DNA of 64,000 nucleotides from Desulfarculaceae bacterium (GCA_020444545.1 JAHLKT010000004.1:1-64000); one strand, 5' to 3'. Counted from the first letter of the stretch, positions 34,529-44,125 are shown. Program-made: numbers and translations. The notes: generated by a model from the sequence alone, not told the origin.

Positions 34529-35068
34529 TTAGAGGGTGGGTTCCGGCTCGGACAACCGGGCGGGCAGGACCAGCTCGTCCATGGTCAGGCGGTAGGGCTT
34601 GCCATGGCTGTCGCCGGCCGGATGGCCCAGGGCCAAAATGGCCATGAGCTCGTATTCTTCGCCCAGGCCCAGCGTCTGGCGCACCTGGGTGGCGTTCTTG
34701 AGGATCTCGCCCAGCCACACCGCGCCCAGGCCCAGACCGTGGATCATCAGGAGCATGTTCTGCAAACAGGCGCCGATGCCCTGATAGTCCTTCATTTCAT
34801 TGTACACGGAAGGCAGGTGCAGGAAGGTACAGATCAGGACGGCGGACTCGCGCACGATGCCGCTGCACTTGGTCATGGGGGCCAGGGCCTCCTTGATCGC
34901 CTCTTCCTGAATAACCACGAAGCGCCAGGGCTGGTTGTTCAGGCCGCTGGGAGCCCAGCGCCCCGCCTCCAGGATGGCGTCGAGCATGGCCTGGTCCACG
35001 GGCTGGCCGGTGTATTCGCGCACACTGCGCCTGCTGGTGATGAGTTCAAGCAGCTCTGTGGGGTTCAT
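34529..35068 (-). CDS. Nitroreductase-family flavoprotein
   Basis: 179 residues. SRRSVREYTGQPV (12-24) and GRWAPSGLNNQPWRFVVI (36-53) are the FMN-binding signatures; GACLQNMLLMIHGLGLGAVW and ALGHPAGDSHGKPYR complete the fold. It would reduce nitro compounds, quinones or similar with NAD(P)H. The natural substrate is unknown. It is 17 bases upstream of the lipoprotein gene on the same strand, forming a run with coaBC and the UDG. Confidence 0.92.
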   Translation of the reverse strand: MNPTELLELITSRRSVREYTGQPVDQAMLDAILEAGRWAPSGLNNQPWRFVVIQEEAIKEALAPMTKCSGIVRESAVLICTFLHLPSVYNEMKDYQGIGACLQNMLLMIHGLGLGAVWLGEILKNATQVRQTLGLGEEYELMAILALGHPAGDSHGKPYRLTMDELVLPARLSEPEPTL

Positions 35069-35149
35069 GCGGTCTTCTCCTTATCTCTGCGGCATGTTAA
35101 CAACGCACCCCGAAGGCGTCAAGCGCCCGGCCTGCCAGGCGAAACACCC

Positions 35150-35178
35150 TTGCGCCCCTTGGCGGGCGCGGCTAGACT
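35150..35178 (+). promoter_or_regulatory. Probable promoter of the peptide ABC transporter operon
   Basis: TTGCGC (35150-35155), 17 bases, TAGACT (35173-35178), about 50 bases before ATG 35227. Confidence 0.5.
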
Positions 35179-35226
35179 GGCTTGCAGGGGCTGGCGCGTG
35201 GGCCCCGCTTTTTGCCTGGAGGTGAC

Positions 35227-36822
35227 ATGAGAAGGTTCTGGGGAATATTGCTGCTTTGCCTGGCCTGGGGCGCCCTGCCCTGGCCCGCCCTGGCGGCGGA
35301 CAACGGCGGCGCGCTGGTCATCGGCACCATCGGCGACGCCACCAGCATGATTCCCATGATCACCAGCGATTCGGCTTCCCACGAGATGAGCGGCCTGGTC
35401 TACAACGGCCTGTTGAAATACGACAAGGACCTGAACCTGGTGGGCGACCTGGCCGAGTCCTGGAAGGTCAGCGACGATGGCCTGACCATCACCTTCAGGC
35501 TGCGCCACGGGGTGCGCTGGCAAGACGGCAAGCCCTACACCGCTCAGGACGCCCTGTTCAACTGGCGCTTCATGGTGGACCCCAAGACCCCCACCGCCTA
35601 CTCCGGCGACTACATGAAGGTCAAGGACGCCTCCGCGCCGGATGACCACACCTTCGTGGTGCACTACAAGGAGCCCTTCGCGCCGGGCCTGGCCTCCTGG
35701 ACCCTGTCCCAGATGCCCCGCCACTTGCTGGAGGGCAAGGACGTGCGCGCCTCGAAGCTCAACCGCCACCCCATCGGCACCGGGCCCTATCGCTTCGTGC
35801 GCTGGGACCCGGGCGCGCGGGTGGTGCTGAACTATTACGAAAATTATTTCGAGGGGCGGCCCCACATCAGCCAGGTGACCTATCGGGTCATCCCGGACAT
35901 GGCCACCATGTTCCTGGAGCTCAAGGCCGGGGGCCTGGACTGGATGAGCCTGAGCGCCTTGCAGTACCGCCGTCAGACCAGCACGGCCTTCTTCAAAAAA
36001 AACTTCGTCAAGTACAAGTACCTGGCCTCGGGCTACACCTATCTGGGATACAACCTCAAGGACCCCCGCTTTGCCGACAAGCGGGTGCGCCAGGGCCTTA
36101 GCTACGCCATCAACAAAGAGGAGCTGATCAAGGGGGTGCTCCTGGGCCTGGGCCAGGTGTGCACCGGCCCGGTCAAGCCGGGCACCTATTGGTACAACCC
36201 CAAGGTCAAGCAGTATCCCTATGACCCGGCCAAGGCCAAGGCCCTGTTGAAGGCCGCCGGCTGGGAGGACCGCGACGGCGACGGAATCCTGGACAAGGAC
36301 GGACGGCCCTTCGAGTTCACCATCCTGACCAACCAGGGCAACGCCTACCGGGCCAACACCGGGGTGATCATCCAGCAGCGTTTGTCCCAGATCGGGGTGC
36401 GGGTGAAGCTCCGCACCGTGGAGTGGGCCGCGTTCATCAAGGAGTTCGTTAACAAGGGCCGCTTCGAGGCGGTGCTCCTGGGCTGGACCATCACCCCGGA
36501 CCCGGACCAGTTCGACATCTGGCACTCCTCCCGGGCCCAGCCGGGACAGCTCAACTTCACCTATTACAAGAACCCCGAGCTGGACAAGATCCTCGTGGCA
36601 CAGCGCCGCACCTTTGATCGGGAAGAGCGCCGGGCCCTGTTGTTCAAGATGCAGGAGATCCTGGCCGAGGATGTGCCCTACACCTTCCTCTACGTGCCCG
36701 AGGCCCTGCCCATCCTGGCCGCGCGCATCCGGGGCGTGAAGCCAGCGCCCGCGGGCATCTCCTACAACTTCACCGACTGGTGGGTGCCCAAGGCCTTGCA
36801 GAAGCCGGCCCTGACGAGGTAA
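35227..36822 (+). CDS. Peptide/nickel-type ABC transporter substrate-binding protein
   Basis: 531 residues of the cluster C (DppA/OppA/NikA, SBP_bac_5) family. Signal peptide to about ALA-AD, then [19 protein letters not shown], the family motif [27 protein letters not shown], and [13 protein letters not shown]. It should bind oligopeptides or another solute in the periplasm. GGAGGTG precedes ATG 35227. The permease genes follow immediately. Ligand specificity cannot be read from the sequence. Confidence 0.92.
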   Translation: MRRFWGILLLCLAWGALPWPALAADNGGALVIGTIGDATSMIPMITSDSASHEMSGLVYNGLLKYDKDLNLVGDLAESWKVSDDGLTITFRLRHGVRWQDGKPYTAQDALFNWRFMVDPKTPTAYSGDYMKVKDASAPDDHTFVVHYKEPFAPGLASWTLSQMPRHLLEGKDVRASKLNRHPIGTGPYRFVRWDPGARVVLNYYENYFEGRPHISQVTYRVIPDMATMFLELKAGGLDWMSLSALQYRRQTSTAFFKKNFVKYKYLASGYTYLGYNLKDPRFADKRVRQGLSYAINKEELIKGVLLGLGQVCTGPVKPGTYWYNPKVKQYPYDPAKAKALLKAAGWEDRDGDGILDKDGRPFEFTILTNQGNAYRANTGVIIQQRLSQIGVRVKLRTVEWAAFIKEFVNKGRFEAVLLGWTITPDPDQFDIWHSSRAQPGQLNFTYYKNPELDKILVAQRRTFDREERRALLFKMQEILAEDVPYTFLYVPEALPILAARIRGVKPAPAGISYNFTDWWVPKALQKPALTR

Positions 36823-36826
36823 TGCC

Positions 36827-37801
36827 TTGCTAACCTACCTCGCCAAACGCCTGGCCATGATGGTGCCCCTGCTCATAGGCATCACCTTCATCAGCTTCCT
36901 CATCATGCACCTGGCGCCGGGCAGCCCCACCGACCTGGCGGCCGACCTGAACCCCAAGATGAGCGAGATCGCCAAGGAGCGCCTGACCAAACTCTACGGT
37001 TTGGACAAGCCCCTGCCCGTGCAGTATTGGAACTGGCTCAAGCGCCTGGCCGTGCTGGACTTCGGGCGCTCCTTCGCCCCGGACGGCCAGCCGGTATTGA
37101 ACAAGATCGCCGACCGCCTGCCCATCACCGTGACCATCAACCTCTTGTCGCTGGCCCTTGTTTTGGTCATAGCCGTGCCCATAGGCATTTACAGCGCCAC
37201 CCATAGGGGGTCGCTGTTCGACCAGGGCACCACGGTGTTCGTGTTCCTGGGTTTCGCCACGCCCACCTTCTGGCTGGCCCTGTTGTGCATGATCCTGTTC
37301 GGGGTGATCCTGGGCTGGCTGCCCATCAGCGGCATCAAAAGTCTGAACCACGACCAGCTCTCGGCCTGGGGCCAGCTCATGGACTACGCGCGCCACCTGG
37401 CCCTGCCGGTGATCCTGAGCGCCTTCACCTCCCTGGCGGGCATGAGCCGCTACATGCGGGGCAACATGCTGGAGGTGATCCGCCAGGACTACATAACCAC
37501 CGCGCGGGCCAAGGGCCTGCCCGAGCGCCTGGTGATCTACAGCCACGCCTTGCGCAACGCGCTCATGCCGGTGATCACCATCCTGGGCCTGTCGGTGCCC
37601 GCGCTCATCGGCGGCTCGGTGATCTTCGAGTCCATCTTCGCCATCCCGGGCATGGGCAAGCTGTTCTACGACTCGGTCATGGCCCGGGACTATCCGGTGG
37701 TCATGGGCGGCCTGGTCATCGGCGCGGTGCTCACCCTGGTGGGCAACCTGCTGGCCGACCTGGGCTACGCCCTGGCCGACCCCAGGGTGCGCTCCTCATG
37801 A
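36827..37801 (+). CDS. Peptide/nickel-type ABC transporter permease (DppB-like)
   Basis: 324 residues with about six helices. The start [29 protein letters not shown] is typical of DppB/OppB, and the cytoplasmic EAA loop reads [31 protein letters not shown] 36827 is used as start, with GACGAGG upstream and no in-frame ATG before the first helix. It follows the binding-protein stop by 4 bases and overlaps the next permease. Confidence 0.93.
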   Translation: MLTYLAKRLAMMVPLLIGITFISFLIMHLAPGSPTDLAADLNPKMSEIAKERLTKLYGLDKPLPVQYWNWLKRLAVLDFGRSFAPDGQPVLNKIADRLPITVTINLLSLALVLVIAVPIGIYSATHRGSLFDQGTTVFVFLGFATPTFWLALLCMILFGVILGWLPISGIKSLNHDQLSAWGQLMDYARHLALPVILSAFTSLAGMSRYMRGNMLEVIRQDYITTARAKGLPERLVIYSHALRNALMPVITILGLSVPALIGGSVIFESIFAIPGMGKLFYDSVMARDYPVVMGGLVIGAVLTLVGNLLADLGYALADPRVRSS

Positions 37802-38655
37802 GCAAAGGCGGCGAATACCGGGGCCTGTGGGGCCAGTTCACCCACAACCTGAAGGCCAACCGCCTGGCCATGGCCGGGCTGGCCGTGGTGCTGCTATTGC
37901 TCTTCACCGCCCTGCTCGCGCCCTGGCTGACCCCCCACGACCCCAACGGGATCGACGTGAGCGCCATCCTGCTGCCCCCCAGCCTTAGCCACCCCTTCGG
38001 CACCGACGAGCTGGGGCGCGACGTGTTCTCGCGCATGATCATGGGCTCGCGGGTGAGCCTGGAGGTGGGCCTGGTCTCGGCCGGGGTGGCCACCATCCTG
38101 GGGGTGATCCTGGGCGCGCTGGCCGGCTACTACGGCGGCTGGGTGGAGTCGACCATCATGCGCTTCACGGACATGATGCTCTGCTTCCCCACCTTCTTCC
38201 TCATCCTGGCGGTGATCGCCCTGCTGGAGCCATCGATCATCAACATCATGGCGGTGATCGGGCTGACATCCTGGATGGGGGTGGCGCGATTGGTGCGCGC
38301 CGAGTTTCTCTCGCTCAAGGAGCGGGAGTACGTGGTGGCCGCCAAAAGCCTGGGCGCGGGCGACCTGCGCATCATATTCCGGCACATCCTGCCCAACGCC
38401 ATGGCCCCGGTGCTGGTGGCCGCCACCCTGGGGGTGGCCGGGGCCATCTTGGTGGAGAGCGGGCTGAGCTTCCTGGGCCTGGGGGTGCAGCCGCCGGCCG
38501 CGAGCTGGGGCAACATCCTCAACCAGGGCAAGGCCAACATCGAGATCGCCTGGTGGCTGAGCCTGTTCCCGGGCCTGGCCATCCTGGTCACCGTGTTGGG
38601 CTACAACCTCTTGGGCGAGGGCATCCGCGACGCCCTGGACCCGAGGCTGCATTAA
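37798..38655 (+). CDS. Peptide/nickel-type ABC transporter permease (DppC-like)
   Basis: 285 residues. The N-terminal [27 protein letters not shown] and [22 protein letters not shown] are DppC/OppC hallmarks; the EAA loop is [28 protein letters not shown]. The ATG overlaps the DppB-like stop (ATGA). The expected DppD and DppF ATPase genes do not follow; an AT-rich foreign-looking gene comes next. Confidence 0.93.
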   Translation: MSKGGEYRGLWGQFTHNLKANRLAMAGLAVVLLLLFTALLAPWLTPHDPNGIDVSAILLPPSLSHPFGTDELGRDVFSRMIMGSRVSLEVGLVSAGVATILGVILGALAGYYGGWVESTIMRFTDMMLCFPTFFLILAVIALLEPSIINIMAVIGLTSWMGVARLVRAEFLSLKEREYVVAAKSLGAGDLRIIFRHILPNAMAPVLVAATLGVAGAILVESGLSFLGLGVQPPAASWGNILNQGKANIEIAWWLSLFPGLAILVTVLGYNLLGEGIRDALDPRLH

Positions 38656-38687
38656 CGAAACAAATCAATCTTAAAAAGGGGGGAACA

Positions 38688-39341
38688 ATGAAGGCAATCG
38701 AGTTGAAGAGTGGCCTAATCATATCAGCTCCAGTTACCAGCCTGCGACAATTCGTTAACGAATGGTACGAAATGTATGACGGAATAAATGTTGAGGACGA
38801 CAACAATTTGACTGTTCCTGATATAGCACTTTCGATAATGCTAAACTCAAGGATTTCTGGCATTACGGGAGGAAATATCTACTATAAAAAGGCCTCCATA
38901 GACAAATATTTAGCCATGATACCCAATGACGTTGATCTATTCTCCCTGAGTCCGACAGAAACAATACCTGGCGAAGACGGCATAAGAGACCTCGTAGGTT
39001 GCATGTGCAAAATTTCGAGAGTTGCATTGTCTGTCACCACTAAGGTCATTCACAAAAAGCGACCACTTTTAATACCAATCTTCGACTCATTTGTTGAAGA
39101 ACAATACTGCAAAAGAATCAAAGGCAGCACCCGAATGCCATGGGGCGATTATTGTGTCAATATGATGAGATTGGTCATAGAAGACATGCAAAACAATAAA
39201 AACCAGTTACAAGAACTAGTAGAAATAATGAAAGAAGACGGGACTCCCATGTCTGCCTGTCGCATTCTAAACGCCTTAACTTGGAAGAAAGTCCGCAAGC
39301 AAAAGGACCTTTTAGCAGCACAGAAAAATGGGAAAACGTAA
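38688..39341 (+). CDS. AT-rich, probably horizontally acquired protein of unknown function
   Basis: 217 residues. Base composition falls sharply to AT-rich between about 38655 and 39390, with A/T-ending codons, unlike every neighbour. The start is ATG 38688 after AAAAAGGGGGG. The segment HKKRPLLIPIFDSFVEEQYC recalls the DUF6308 family, so that is a tentative label. No signal peptide or membrane helices. It lies between the transporter genes and a tautomerase gene with no transposase or visible terminal repeats. A defence-related or accessory role is possible but unsupported. Confidence 0.75.
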   Translation: MKAIELKSGLIISAPVTSLRQFVNEWYEMYDGINVEDDNNLTVPDIALSIMLNSRISGITGGNIYYKKASIDKYLAMIPNDVDLFSLSPTETIPGEDGIRDLVGCMCKISRVALSVTTKVIHKKRPLLIPIFDSFVEEQYCKRIKGSTRMPWGDYCVNMMRLVIEDMQNNKNQLQELVEIMKEDGTPMSACRILNALTWKKVRKQKDLLAAQKNGKT

Positions 39342-39390
39342 TTAATTTTTCCCTATCAACGCCATCATCTACTTATATCAGGAGCTAATC

Positions 39391-39594
39391 ATGCCTCACG
39401 TCAACGTGCGCGTCACCAAGGGCCCCCTCACCACCGAAGAAAAGCAGCAGATCATCGCTGGCATGACCGAGGTCTTGGTCGATGTCCTGGGCAAGCCCCG
39501 CGACAGCGTGTCCGTGGTCATCGAGGAGATCGACACCGACAACTGGGGCAAGGGCGGCGAGAGCTTCACCGTGATCCGCGCCCGCAACAAGTAA
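39391..39594 (+). CDS. 4-oxalocrotonate tautomerase family protein
   Basis: 67 residues. After removal of Met the catalytic Pro1 is exposed (PHVNVRVTKG), and the family pattern TTEEKQQIIAGMTEVLVDVLGKPRDSVSVVIEEI follows with the usual spacing (parts: EEKQQIIAGMTEVL, then SVSVVIEEI). Such small enzymes tautomerise 2-hydroxymuconate or related enols. GGAG precedes the ATG. The native substrate is unknown. The GNAT gene begins 5 bases downstream. Confidence 0.92.
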   Translation: MPHVNVRVTKGPLTTEEKQQIIAGMTEVLVDVLGKPRDSVSVVIEEIDTDNWGKGGESFTVIRARNK

Positions 39595-39599
39595 GCCCC

Positions 39600-40457
39600 A
39601 TGGAGCCCATCGCCACGCCTCCGGGCCTGAGGGTGCGCAACATGAGCCGGGACGAGCTGGCGAACCTGGCCGTGCCCTGGGCCGCATCCGAGGGCTGGAA
39701 CCCCGGCCCGGGCGACGCGGCGGTGTTCTTCGCCGCCGACCCGGAAGGCTTTTTCGTGGCCGAGCGAGGAGGCGAGGCCGTGGGCTGTATCTCGGCGGTG
39801 AACTACGGCGATGCTTACAGCTTTTTGGGCTTTTTCCTGGTGCGTTCCGAGCTGCGCGGCCAGGGCATCGGCTACGCCCTGAGCCAGGCGGCCCTGGCCC
39901 ACGCCGGGGAGCGCATCATGGGCCTGGACGGGGTGGTGGCCCAGCAAAGCAACTACCGCGCCTCGGGCTTCGAGATGGCCTTCAAGAGCGTGCGCCAAGC
40001 CCGCCCCGGCGGCGGCGAGGCCCCCGGCGGCCTGAGCGAGCTGGCCGCCCTGCCCTGGGACACGGTGCTGGCCTACGACACGGCCCACTTCCCTGCCCCG
40101 CGGCCGGAGTTTCTGCGCGGCTGGCTGAACATGCCCGGGGCCACCGCCCTGGGCATCATGGCCTGCGGCGGGCTGCAAGGCTACGGGGTCATGCGCCCCT
40201 GCCAAGAGGGCTACAAGATCGGGCCCCTGTTCGCGGCCGGGCCGGAGGAGGCCCGGGCGCTTTACCGAGGCCTGGCCGCCCGCGCACCGGGGGCCACGGT
40301 ATACCTGGACACGCCCCAGAACAACCCGCACGCTGTGGCCCTGGCCCAGGAGCTGGGCATGGAGCCGGTATTCGAAACGGCGCGCATGTACAAGAACGGA
40401 ACCCCCGCCTGGCCGGACGGGGAGATTTACGGCATCACCAGCTTCGAGCTGGGCTAA
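39600..40457 (+). CDS. Two-domain GNAT acetyltransferase
   Basis: 285 residues. The N-terminal GNAT domain (about 10-135) shows EGFFVAERGGEAVGCIS, FFLVRSELRGQGIGYALSQ (the acetyl-CoA loop RGQGIG) and a C-terminal acetyl-CoA site. The second half (about 140-285), with YGVMRPCQEGYKIGPLFAA, resembles the extra domain found in YitH-like GNAT proteins. It would acetylate a small molecule or protein. Tightly packed between the tautomerase and cupin genes. Confidence 0.9.
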   Translation: MEPIATPPGLRVRNMSRDELANLAVPWAASEGWNPGPGDAAVFFAADPEGFFVAERGGEAVGCISAVNYGDAYSFLGFFLVRSELRGQGIGYALSQAALAHAGERIMGLDGVVAQQSNYRASGFEMAFKSVRQARPGGGEAPGGLSELAALPWDTVLAYDTAHFPAPRPEFLRGWLNMPGATALGIMACGGLQGYGVMRPCQEGYKIGPLFAAGPEEARALYRGLAARAPGATVYLDTPQNNPHAVALAQELGMEPVFETARMYKNGTPAWPDGEIYGITSFELG

Positions 40458-40468
40458 GGAGCGAGGAC

Positions 40469-40816
40469 ATGCTGGTTCGCGACCTGGAACATCCCGACAC
40501 CCAAGCAACCAAGTACCGCGCCCACGGCGGCGGGGTGGCCCACATGATTTTGGACGCCAGGCGCCATTTGCAGACCATAATGTTCCTGGCCCACGCCTCG
40601 GTTCCTCCGGGCAACAAACTGGAAGGTCATGTTGACCCCATGGAGGAGATATATATAATTCAAAGTGGAACGGGGGAAATGCAGGTGGATGACCAGACTC
40701 GCCACGTTACGCCCGGCGATTGCATCCACATTCCCATCGGCAGCTTCCATGAGCTGACCAATACCGGAGCAGAAGAACTGACCATCCTGGTGGTGGCGGG
40801 GCTGATCCCCGGCTAA
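40469..40816 (+). CDS. Small cupin-domain protein
   Basis: 115 residues. Cupin motif 1 reads GHVDPMEEIYIIQSGTGEMQV with His and Glu ligands; motif 2 reads VTPGDCIHIPIGSFHELTN with the second His. A single metal-binding barrel is predicted. GGAGCGAGG precedes ATG. The role is unknown; it is probably cotranscribed with the GNAT gene 11 bases upstream. Confidence 0.88.
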   Translation: MLVRDLEHPDTQATKYRAHGGGVAHMILDARRHLQTIMFLAHASVPPGNKLEGHVDPMEEIYIIQSGTGEMQVDDQTRHVTPGDCIHIPIGSFHELTNTGAEELTILVVAGLIPG

Positions 40817-40873
40817 CCACACCGCTCGCGACATCCTGCTCGCTAACTTTGCAACACACTTGGGGGGGTGTGC

Positions 40874-41209
40874 ATGCAGAATCATGAGCGCGGTTATCTG
40901 AACAGCGGCCTGCCCCAAGGGGTGGCGAGGGCCCTCAAACGAATGCCCGGCAGCCTGCGGCGGGAATTCTTCGTGGAGTTCCGGCAACGGCGGCGGGGTG
41001 TGCTGCCCACCCTGATTCTGGCGGTAATTTTTCCGGTACAGCTTTTTCTGCTGGGGCGCTGGCTCTTGGGCGCGGCCTTTTGGGCCACCCTGGGCGGCCT
41101 GGGCGTGTGGTGGGTGGTGGAGATATTCCTCACCCCCGGCCGGGTGCGCGACTACAACATGTACCTGGCCCGCTCCATCCTGGACAACATCATCGGGGTG
41201 GTCATCTGA
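40874..41209 (+). CDS. Small membrane protein of unknown function
   Basis: 111 residues from ATG 40874 (a GTG two codons earlier is possible). A basic N-terminal third (ALKRMPGSLRREFFVEFRQRRRG) is followed by two hydrophobic helices (PTLILAVIFPVQLFLLGRWL and the following WATLGGLGVWWVVEIFLT) and a short tail. The layout resembles TM2-domain proteins. A run of seven G lies before the start. No family assigned. Confidence 0.7.
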   Translation: MQNHERGYLNSGLPQGVARALKRMPGSLRREFFVEFRQRRRGVLPTLILAVIFPVQLFLLGRWLLGAAFWATLGGLGVWWVVEIFLTPGRVRDYNMYLARSILDNIIGVVI

Positions 41210-41442
41210 GCAGTTCCCGCCAGGGACACCCGCCTGGCTGCGAAGTCTCGGCTCTATTTTGTTTTAAGAAAAAAGTAGTGAATGAAGGAATGCCGCCGCT
41301 GGAGTGGGCTGGCGGCTTGCGCCGCTCCCCGCGTGCCCCGGACAAGGACAATGGACGAGGAAAGCGGCCTGCGCCAGATTAAAGCCTGATCTCCGGCAGT
41401 CCCGCGTCAGCCAGGCCTCGGACGCTCGAGGCCAGAAGGAAG

Positions 41443-41462
41443 GGCCGCCCCAGAGGGCGGCC
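41443..41462. terminator. Hairpin between convergent genes
   Basis: GGCCGCCC and GGGCGGCC around CAGA. Flanks are pyrimidine-rich on the plus side and CCTTCCTT on the minus side. It may end the LexA-like gene (stop at 41501) or the genes from the left. Confidence 0.55.
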
Positions 41463-41500
41463 TCTTCACCTTCCAAACTCTTTTATGCTTATTCGCTGAC

Positions 41501-41938
41501 CTAGTGCCGGGTGTAGTGGCGGATCAGCCCCGCCACCACGCCCAACACCCGCACCTGGTCGTGGCGCAGGGTGATCGGCTCCATGGTGGGGTTGGCCGGC
41601 TCCAGGCGGATGTGGTCGCGCTCCAAATAGAACTTCTTCAGGGTCACGTCGCTCTCGTTGATCAGCGCCACCACGGTCTGGCCGTTCTCGGCGGTGTGGC
41701 GCTCCTCCACCACGATCACGTCGCCCGGGCGGATGTGCTCGTCGATCATGGACTCGCCGCGCACCTCCAGGGCAAAGGTGCGGTAGCGCCCCAGCATGTC
41801 GCCGGGGATGGACACGGTGCGGTCCTGGGCTACCGCCTCGATGGGTTGTCCCGCCTGCACCACCCCCAACAGAGGCACCTCCACCTGCTCCAGGTCGATC
41901 TCGCAAAAGCCCAAGTCTTTAAGGGTGACGCTGCCCAT
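41501..41938 (-). CDS. LexA/UmuD-like S24 peptidase without DNA-binding domain
   Basis: 145 residues from ATG 41938, with CAGGAGGCGACC upstream. The protein is almost only the LexA C-terminal domain: autocleavage site VVQAGQPIEA (Ala-Gly), nucleophile Ser in EVRGESMIDEHIRPGD and general-base Lys in DVTLKKFYLERD. Only ~28 residues precede the cleavage site, with no helix-turn-helix, so it is UmuD-like in layout. No umuC is adjacent. The promoter carries GTAT/ATAC repeats. It may respond to RecA-mediated cleavage, but the downstream role is unknown. Confidence 0.85.
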   Translation of the reverse strand: MGSVTLKDLGFCEIDLEQVEVPLLGVVQAGQPIEAVAQDRTVSIPGDMLGRYRTFALEVRGESMIDEHIRPGDVIVVEERHTAENGQTVVALINESDVTLKKFYLERDHIRLEPANPTMEPITLRHDQVRVLGVVAGLIRHYTRH

Positions 41939-41955
41939 GGTCGCCTCCTGTTGAT

Positions 41956-41999
41956 ATACTTTTGTATTGTATGCTATACAGGTGTGAGGCACGTGTCAA
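41956..41999 (-). promoter_or_regulatory. Promoter of the LexA/UmuD-like gene with paired GTAT/ATAC palindromes
   Basis: On the minus strand TTGACA (41999-41994), 17 bases, TAGCAT (41976-41971). Two small dyads sit at and just after the -10 box: GTAT/ATAC at 41969-41979 and ATAC/GTAT at 41956-41967. They could be repressor sites. Confidence 0.6.
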
Positions 42000-42049
42000 G
42001 CCCTTAGCGCGGGCTTTACCCGGTAAAAACCGGTTGCTATAGTGCGGTC

Positions 42050-42883
42050 ATGATCATCGACGTACACACCCACATATTCCCCCCAGAGGTCATGGCGGAC
42101 CGTGAGCGGTTTTGCCTGGGAGAACCGGCGTTTGCGGCCATTTACCAGAACCCGGACGCGCCCATGGTGGACGCCGGAGGATTGGTGGAGGCCATGGACG
42201 GCGAGGGGGTCGACGTGTCCTGGGCGGTGGGCTTTCCCTGGATAAAGGAAGAAAACGCCCGCCTGCATAACGACTACCTAAGCAGCGCGGTGGGCGAGTA
42301 TCCCGACCGGCTGCGCGGCCTGGCCTGCGTGCACCCGCCGGCCGATTGGGCCGCGCGCGAGGCCGAGCGCTCCCTGGGCCTGGGCCTGCACGGCCTGGGC
42401 GAGCTGGCCTTCTACGACACGGACCTGGACACCGACAGCCTGGGGGCCATGTGCGACCTGGCCGCCGAGGCGGACGCGCCGCTTCTGCTGCACACCAACG
42501 AGCCGGTGGGGCACCAGTACCCCGGCAAGGCGCCCATGACCCTGGCCGCGCTCTACAAGCTCATCAAGGAGCACCCGCAGACCAAGCTGGTGCTGGCCCA
42601 CATGGGCGGGGGCATCTTTTTCTACGCCGCCATGAAGCGCGAGGTGCTGGCCGTTTTGGAGAACGTGTGGCTGGACACCGCCGCCGCGCCGTTCCTGTAC
42701 AAGCCCCGCGCCTACGGCCTGGCCGTGGAGCTGCTGGGCGATGACAAGCTCTTGATGGGCAGCGACTATCCCCTGCTGCCGGTGAGCCGCTACCGCCGCG
42801 AGCTGGCCTCTCCCGAGGCGGGTCTGAGCCCCGAGGAACTGGCCCGCGCTCTGGGGAGCAACGCGGCCCGCCTGCTGGCCTAG
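42050..42883 (+). CDS. Amidohydrolase-2 family TIM-barrel hydrolase/decarboxylase
   Basis: 277 residues. Metal ligands appear as DVHTHIFPP near the N-terminus, LLLHTNEP in the middle, LVLAHMGGG and the Asp of LMGSDYPLLP. This is the ACMSD/2-pyrone-4,6-dicarboxylate hydrolase-like family (PF04909), which hydrolyses or decarboxylates small carboxylic acids. The substrate is unknown. It ends 3 bases before the nuclease gene, but the functional link is probably incidental. Confidence 0.88.
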   Translation: MIIDVHTHIFPPEVMADRERFCLGEPAFAAIYQNPDAPMVDAGGLVEAMDGEGVDVSWAVGFPWIKEENARLHNDYLSSAVGEYPDRLRGLACVHPPADWAAREAERSLGLGLHGLGELAFYDTDLDTDSLGAMCDLAAEADAPLLLHTNEPVGHQYPGKAPMTLAALYKLIKEHPQTKLVLAHMGGGIFFYAAMKREVLAVLENVWLDTAAAPFLYKPRAYGLAVELLGDDKLLMGSDYPLLPVSRYRRELASPEAGLSPEELARALGSNAARLLA

Positions 42884-42886
42884 CCC

Positions 42887-44125
42887 ATGCCCCTGAACAT
42901 CCTGCACGCGGCTGATTTGCACCTGGGCGGTCCGGTGGCCGCGCCCGACCCGGCCCTGGAGGGTCTGGCGGGCCAGGCCAGGGCCACTTGCCTGGAGCGC
43001 CTGGTGGAGCTGGCCAGGCAGCGGGATGTGGGCCTGGTGCTCCTGGCCGGGGACGTGTTCCACGCCGCGGAGCCGCCCCTGGCCGCGGTCTATGCCCTGG
43101 AGAAGGCCATCGCCGCCTGGGGTGAGATGGGCGCGCGGGTGGCCATCGCGCCGGGCAACCACGACCCCTGGCTGCCCGGCGGAGTGTGGGAGAGCTGGCA
43201 GCCGAGCGAGCATCTGACCATCTTCCCGCCCGCGCCGGGAGGCGTGGCCCTGGGCGAGGGCGGCCCCTGGCTGGCGGGCGCGGCCCATGCCTCCCCGGCC
43301 GAGAGCCGCGACCTGGCCTCCACCCTGCCCGCCCCGCCGGGCAGCCGCCCCGGCCTGGCCGTGCTGCACGCCAATGTGGCCTCGGCCAACCCCGAGGGCG
43401 CTCACGAGCCCTACGCCCCGGCCAGCCTCTCGCAGATGATAAGCGCGCCTTTTGCCCTGTGGGCCCTGGGGCACATCCACATCGGCCAGGAGCTGAGCGC
43501 CCATCCCCGGGTGCTCTACGCGGGCACCCCGCAAGGGGCGCACCTGGGTGAGACCGGACCCAAGGGGGCCTGGCTGCATCGCCTGGAGGGCGCGTCGCTC
43601 GCCAGCGAGTTCGTGCCCCTGGCCCCGCTGGAGTTCTTTGACCTCAAGCTGGACAACCTGGCCCGCGCGGCCACCCCAGCCGCCCTGGTGGAGCGGGTGC
43701 GGGCCGAGCTGCCCGCGCCGAGCGGGGCCTGGCCCGCGCAGCGCTGCGCCCGCCTGCGCCTGGCCGGGCCTTCGCCCCTGTGGCAGGCGTTCCGGGCCCA
43801 GGGCCACGACGCGCTAAGCGGCCTGCTGCGCCGGGAGCTGGACCTGGCCGGCCTGGTGCTGGACGCCCGCGCCCTGGGGCCGATGGTGGACCCGGCCGAG
43901 CTGGCCGCGCGAGACGACGTGCTGGGCCGCGCCTTGAGCCTGCTGGCCCAAGCCGAAGGAGACGACGAGTTCCTGGCCTCCCTGGCCGAGGAGCTGGGCA
44001 AGGAGCTGCACCCGGAGCAGGCCCGCCTTAGCCGCGAGGAACGCTTGGCTCGCCTGCGCGGCTTGCTGCCCGAGGCGCGCTGGCTCCTGGTGGGCGGCCT
44101 GCATGGCGGCGAGGGCAACCAATGA
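42887..44125 (+). CDS. SbcD/YhaO-like DNA repair metallophosphoesterase
   Basis: 412 residues. Calcineurin-like motifs in order: HAADLHLGG (D, H), LAGDVFHAAEP, PGNHDPW, LHANVAS and LGHIHIGQE. The C-terminal 180 residues form a capping/ATPase-binding region rich in Leu and Ala. It pairs with the SMC-like ATPase whose ATG overlaps this stop, as in YhaO-YhaN and SbcD-SbcC, likely acting on DNA ends. Confidence 0.9.
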   Translation: MPLNILHAADLHLGGPVAAPDPALEGLAGQARATCLERLVELARQRDVGLVLLAGDVFHAAEPPLAAVYALEKAIAAWGEMGARVAIAPGNHDPWLPGGVWESWQPSEHLTIFPPAPGGVALGEGGPWLAGAAHASPAESRDLASTLPAPPGSRPGLAVLHANVASANPEGAHEPYAPASLSQMISAPFALWALGHIHIGQELSAHPRVLYAGTPQGAHLGETGPKGAWLHRLEGASLASEFVPLAPLEFFDLKLDNLARAATPAALVERVRAELPAPSGAWPAQRCARLRLAGPSPLWQAFRAQGHDALSGLLRRELDLAGLVLDARALGPMVDPAELAARDDVLGRALSLLAQAEGDDEFLASLAEELGKELHPEQARLSREERLARLRGLLPEARWLLVGGLHGGEGNQ

